Below are positions 63,236 through 64,000 of a stretch of DNA of 64,000 bases, piece after piece. Within the stretch, counting starts at the first letter, position 1. Each line of letters begins with the position of its first letter. The DNA is taken from NCBI RefSeq assembly GCF_900290275.1, contig NZ_LT985323.1:155641-219640 (forward strand), given 5' to 3'. Below the pieces are notes generated by a model. The model searched no databases and was not told where the DNA came from. It saw only the letters and a list, made by a program, of their open reading frames with translations. This stretch comes from Prevotella merdae (GTDB lineage Bacteria; Bacteroidota; Bacteroidia; Bacteroidales; Bacteroidaceae). Position numbers and translations under genes: made by a program.

Positions 63236-63916
63236 ATGAATGATTTCTCAATTATGGTACGTGAGGAGCGTCCCGACTACAAGGCAGTTAACAACGGTTT
63301 TCAATCTCTTGACATTGTGGAACTTCTATCGCTCATTATCGGGCAGGGCAACGACCCAACCGCATCAACACGACAGGCAAGGCAGCTCATTAATGTGTGT
63401 GGCGGTAGCCTTAGAGCCATGACAAGCCGAAGAACCGAGGATTTTGAAGTCGTGCAAGGTATCGGCAGCAAGAAGGCTATTGCGCTCAAGGCAGCTTTGG
63501 AGCTTGCCAAGCGCATCGAGCATGAAGCGCAAGCCGAGCGCACGGACTTTTGCAGCGCCGATAGCGTGTGGCGTTATTTCCGCCCCATTTTGGGCACAGC
63601 CGACCACGAGGAAGCCCACGTTCTTCTGATGAACAACCGCTTTAAGCTCATCAAAGCCGTAAGGATTTCAAGCGGTGGACTTTCGGAGACAGCCGTAGAC
63701 GTTAGGGTGATACTTCGCGAAGCTCTTCTCTGCAACGCCACCACGCTCACCCTTATACACAACCATCCGAGCGGAACGACACGACCAAGCCGAGACGACG
63801 ACAACGTTACGCTAAAACTTAAAAAGGCTTGTGAGACAATGCGAATATATATGGTAGACCACGTTATCGTTACAGATGCAAAATACTACAGCTATGCGGA
63901 GGAAGGCAAGATATAA
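63236..63916 (+). CDS. radC: RadC family JAB/JAMM protein (226 aa)
   Basis: A helix-hairpin-helix region (EVVQGIGSKKAIALKAA, about residues 68-84) is followed by the JAMM metal site HNHPSG near 182-187 with a downstream Asp, as in RadC-like proteins. The HNHPSG...D pattern suggests a zinc-dependent hydrolase fold; function in mobile elements is unknown. The stop is at 63914-63916. The last 46 coding bases belong to the terminal palindrome. Confidence 0.88.
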   Translation: MNDFSIMVREERPDYKAVNNGFQSLDIVELLSLIIGQGNDPTASTRQARQLINVCGGSLRAMTSRRTEDFEVVQGIGSKKAIALKAALELAKRIEHEAQAERTDFCSADSVWRYFRPILGTADHEEAHVLLMNNRFKLIKAVRISSGGLSETAVDVRVILREALLCNATTLTLIHNHPSGTTRPSRDDDNVTLKLKKACETMRIYMVDHVIVTDAKYYSYAEEGKI

Positions 63917-64000
63917 AGCATTTCCCGACCTTTAAACAAAGGTCGGGAAATGCTTTATATCTTGCCTTCCTCCGCATAGCTGTAGTATTTTGCATCTGTA
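63871..64000. repeat. Perfect 63 bp inverted repeat at the window end
   Basis: Bases 63871-63933 are the exact reverse complement of 63938-64000, with a four-base loop AAAC. The centre is a natural-looking terminator stem (CCCGACCTTT/AAAGGTCGGG), but the arms run on into the radC-like coding sequence right to the last base. Confidence 0.95.

Overview
The window looks like a chromosomal segment of a Prevotella/Segatella-like member of the Bacteroidales. The evidence is the Bacteroidetes promoter pattern (TTTG, then TAnnTTTGC about 20 bases downstream) ahead of many genes, Mfa/DUF5119/DUF3575 fimbrial genes, secreted proteins with C-terminal tails resembling type IX secretion signals, a GH95 fucosidase, and an ISAon1-type insertion sequence. 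No species is claimed.

Layout. 1-0.5 kb: 3' part of a DRGH-type (NUC1) nuclease. 0.7-6.2 kb: four-gene fimbrial operon on the minus strand, with a nine-base G tract upstream. 7.2-10.6 kb: three-gene minus-strand cluster of secreted proteins between two copies of a ~115 bp repeat; the first gene carries a G-tract frameshift. 11.4-14.8 kb: GSCFA and YfhO-like genes. 15.0-15.25 kb: a short promoter-to-terminator unit. 15.4-16.6 kb: mtnN-luxS. 16.6-18.5 kb: a group II intron, probably class C, next to the cdsA terminator. 18.6-21.9 kb: rsfS-ftsH-cdsA. 22.2-22.4 kb: two identical tRNA-Gln genes. 22.5-38.5 kb: mostly housekeeping genes (degenerate MalQ-like protein, flavodoxin/DUF2023, GH95 fucosidase, alpha/beta hydrolase, lpxB-surE, parA-parB, DUF5683 protein, lytic transglycosylase, relA/spoT). 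38.66 kb: tRNA-Lys.

From 38.8 kb the window is accessory DNA. An ISAon1-like element has split one copy of a ~75 bp sequence whose second copy lies at 48.09-48.16 kb. Between the copies is a minus-strand set encoding two unknown proteins, a WYL regulator, a MUG/TDG-like glycosylase-fold protein and two DUF262 (GmrS-like) proteins; one DUF262 gene has an in-frame TGA ahead of its DUF1524 nuclease part. I read it as a candidate anti-phage module aimed at modified DNA, which is an inference.

At 48.17 kb there is an initiator-type tRNA-Met. A 15 bp copy of its 3' end (48263-48277) marks the probable left end of a phage-like element: divergent repressor and early regulator with paired operator-like palindromes, several small overlapping genes, a 973-residue primase-helicase, a region with seven TGTCACAAAC iterons, a ClpP-like head protease fused to a scaffold-like tail, probable capsid and tail-tube genes, a PLD-like protein, and terminase subunits. 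No portal, tape measure or lysis gene was recognised before the module ends at 61.9 kb, so a phage satellite and an interrupted prophage are both possible. From about 61.97 kb the DNA resembles a Bacteroidetes conjugative element (phosphoribosyltransferase, RadC/JAB protein). The last 130 bases are a perfect palindrome that folds back into the radC-like gene, which may be an assembly artefact.
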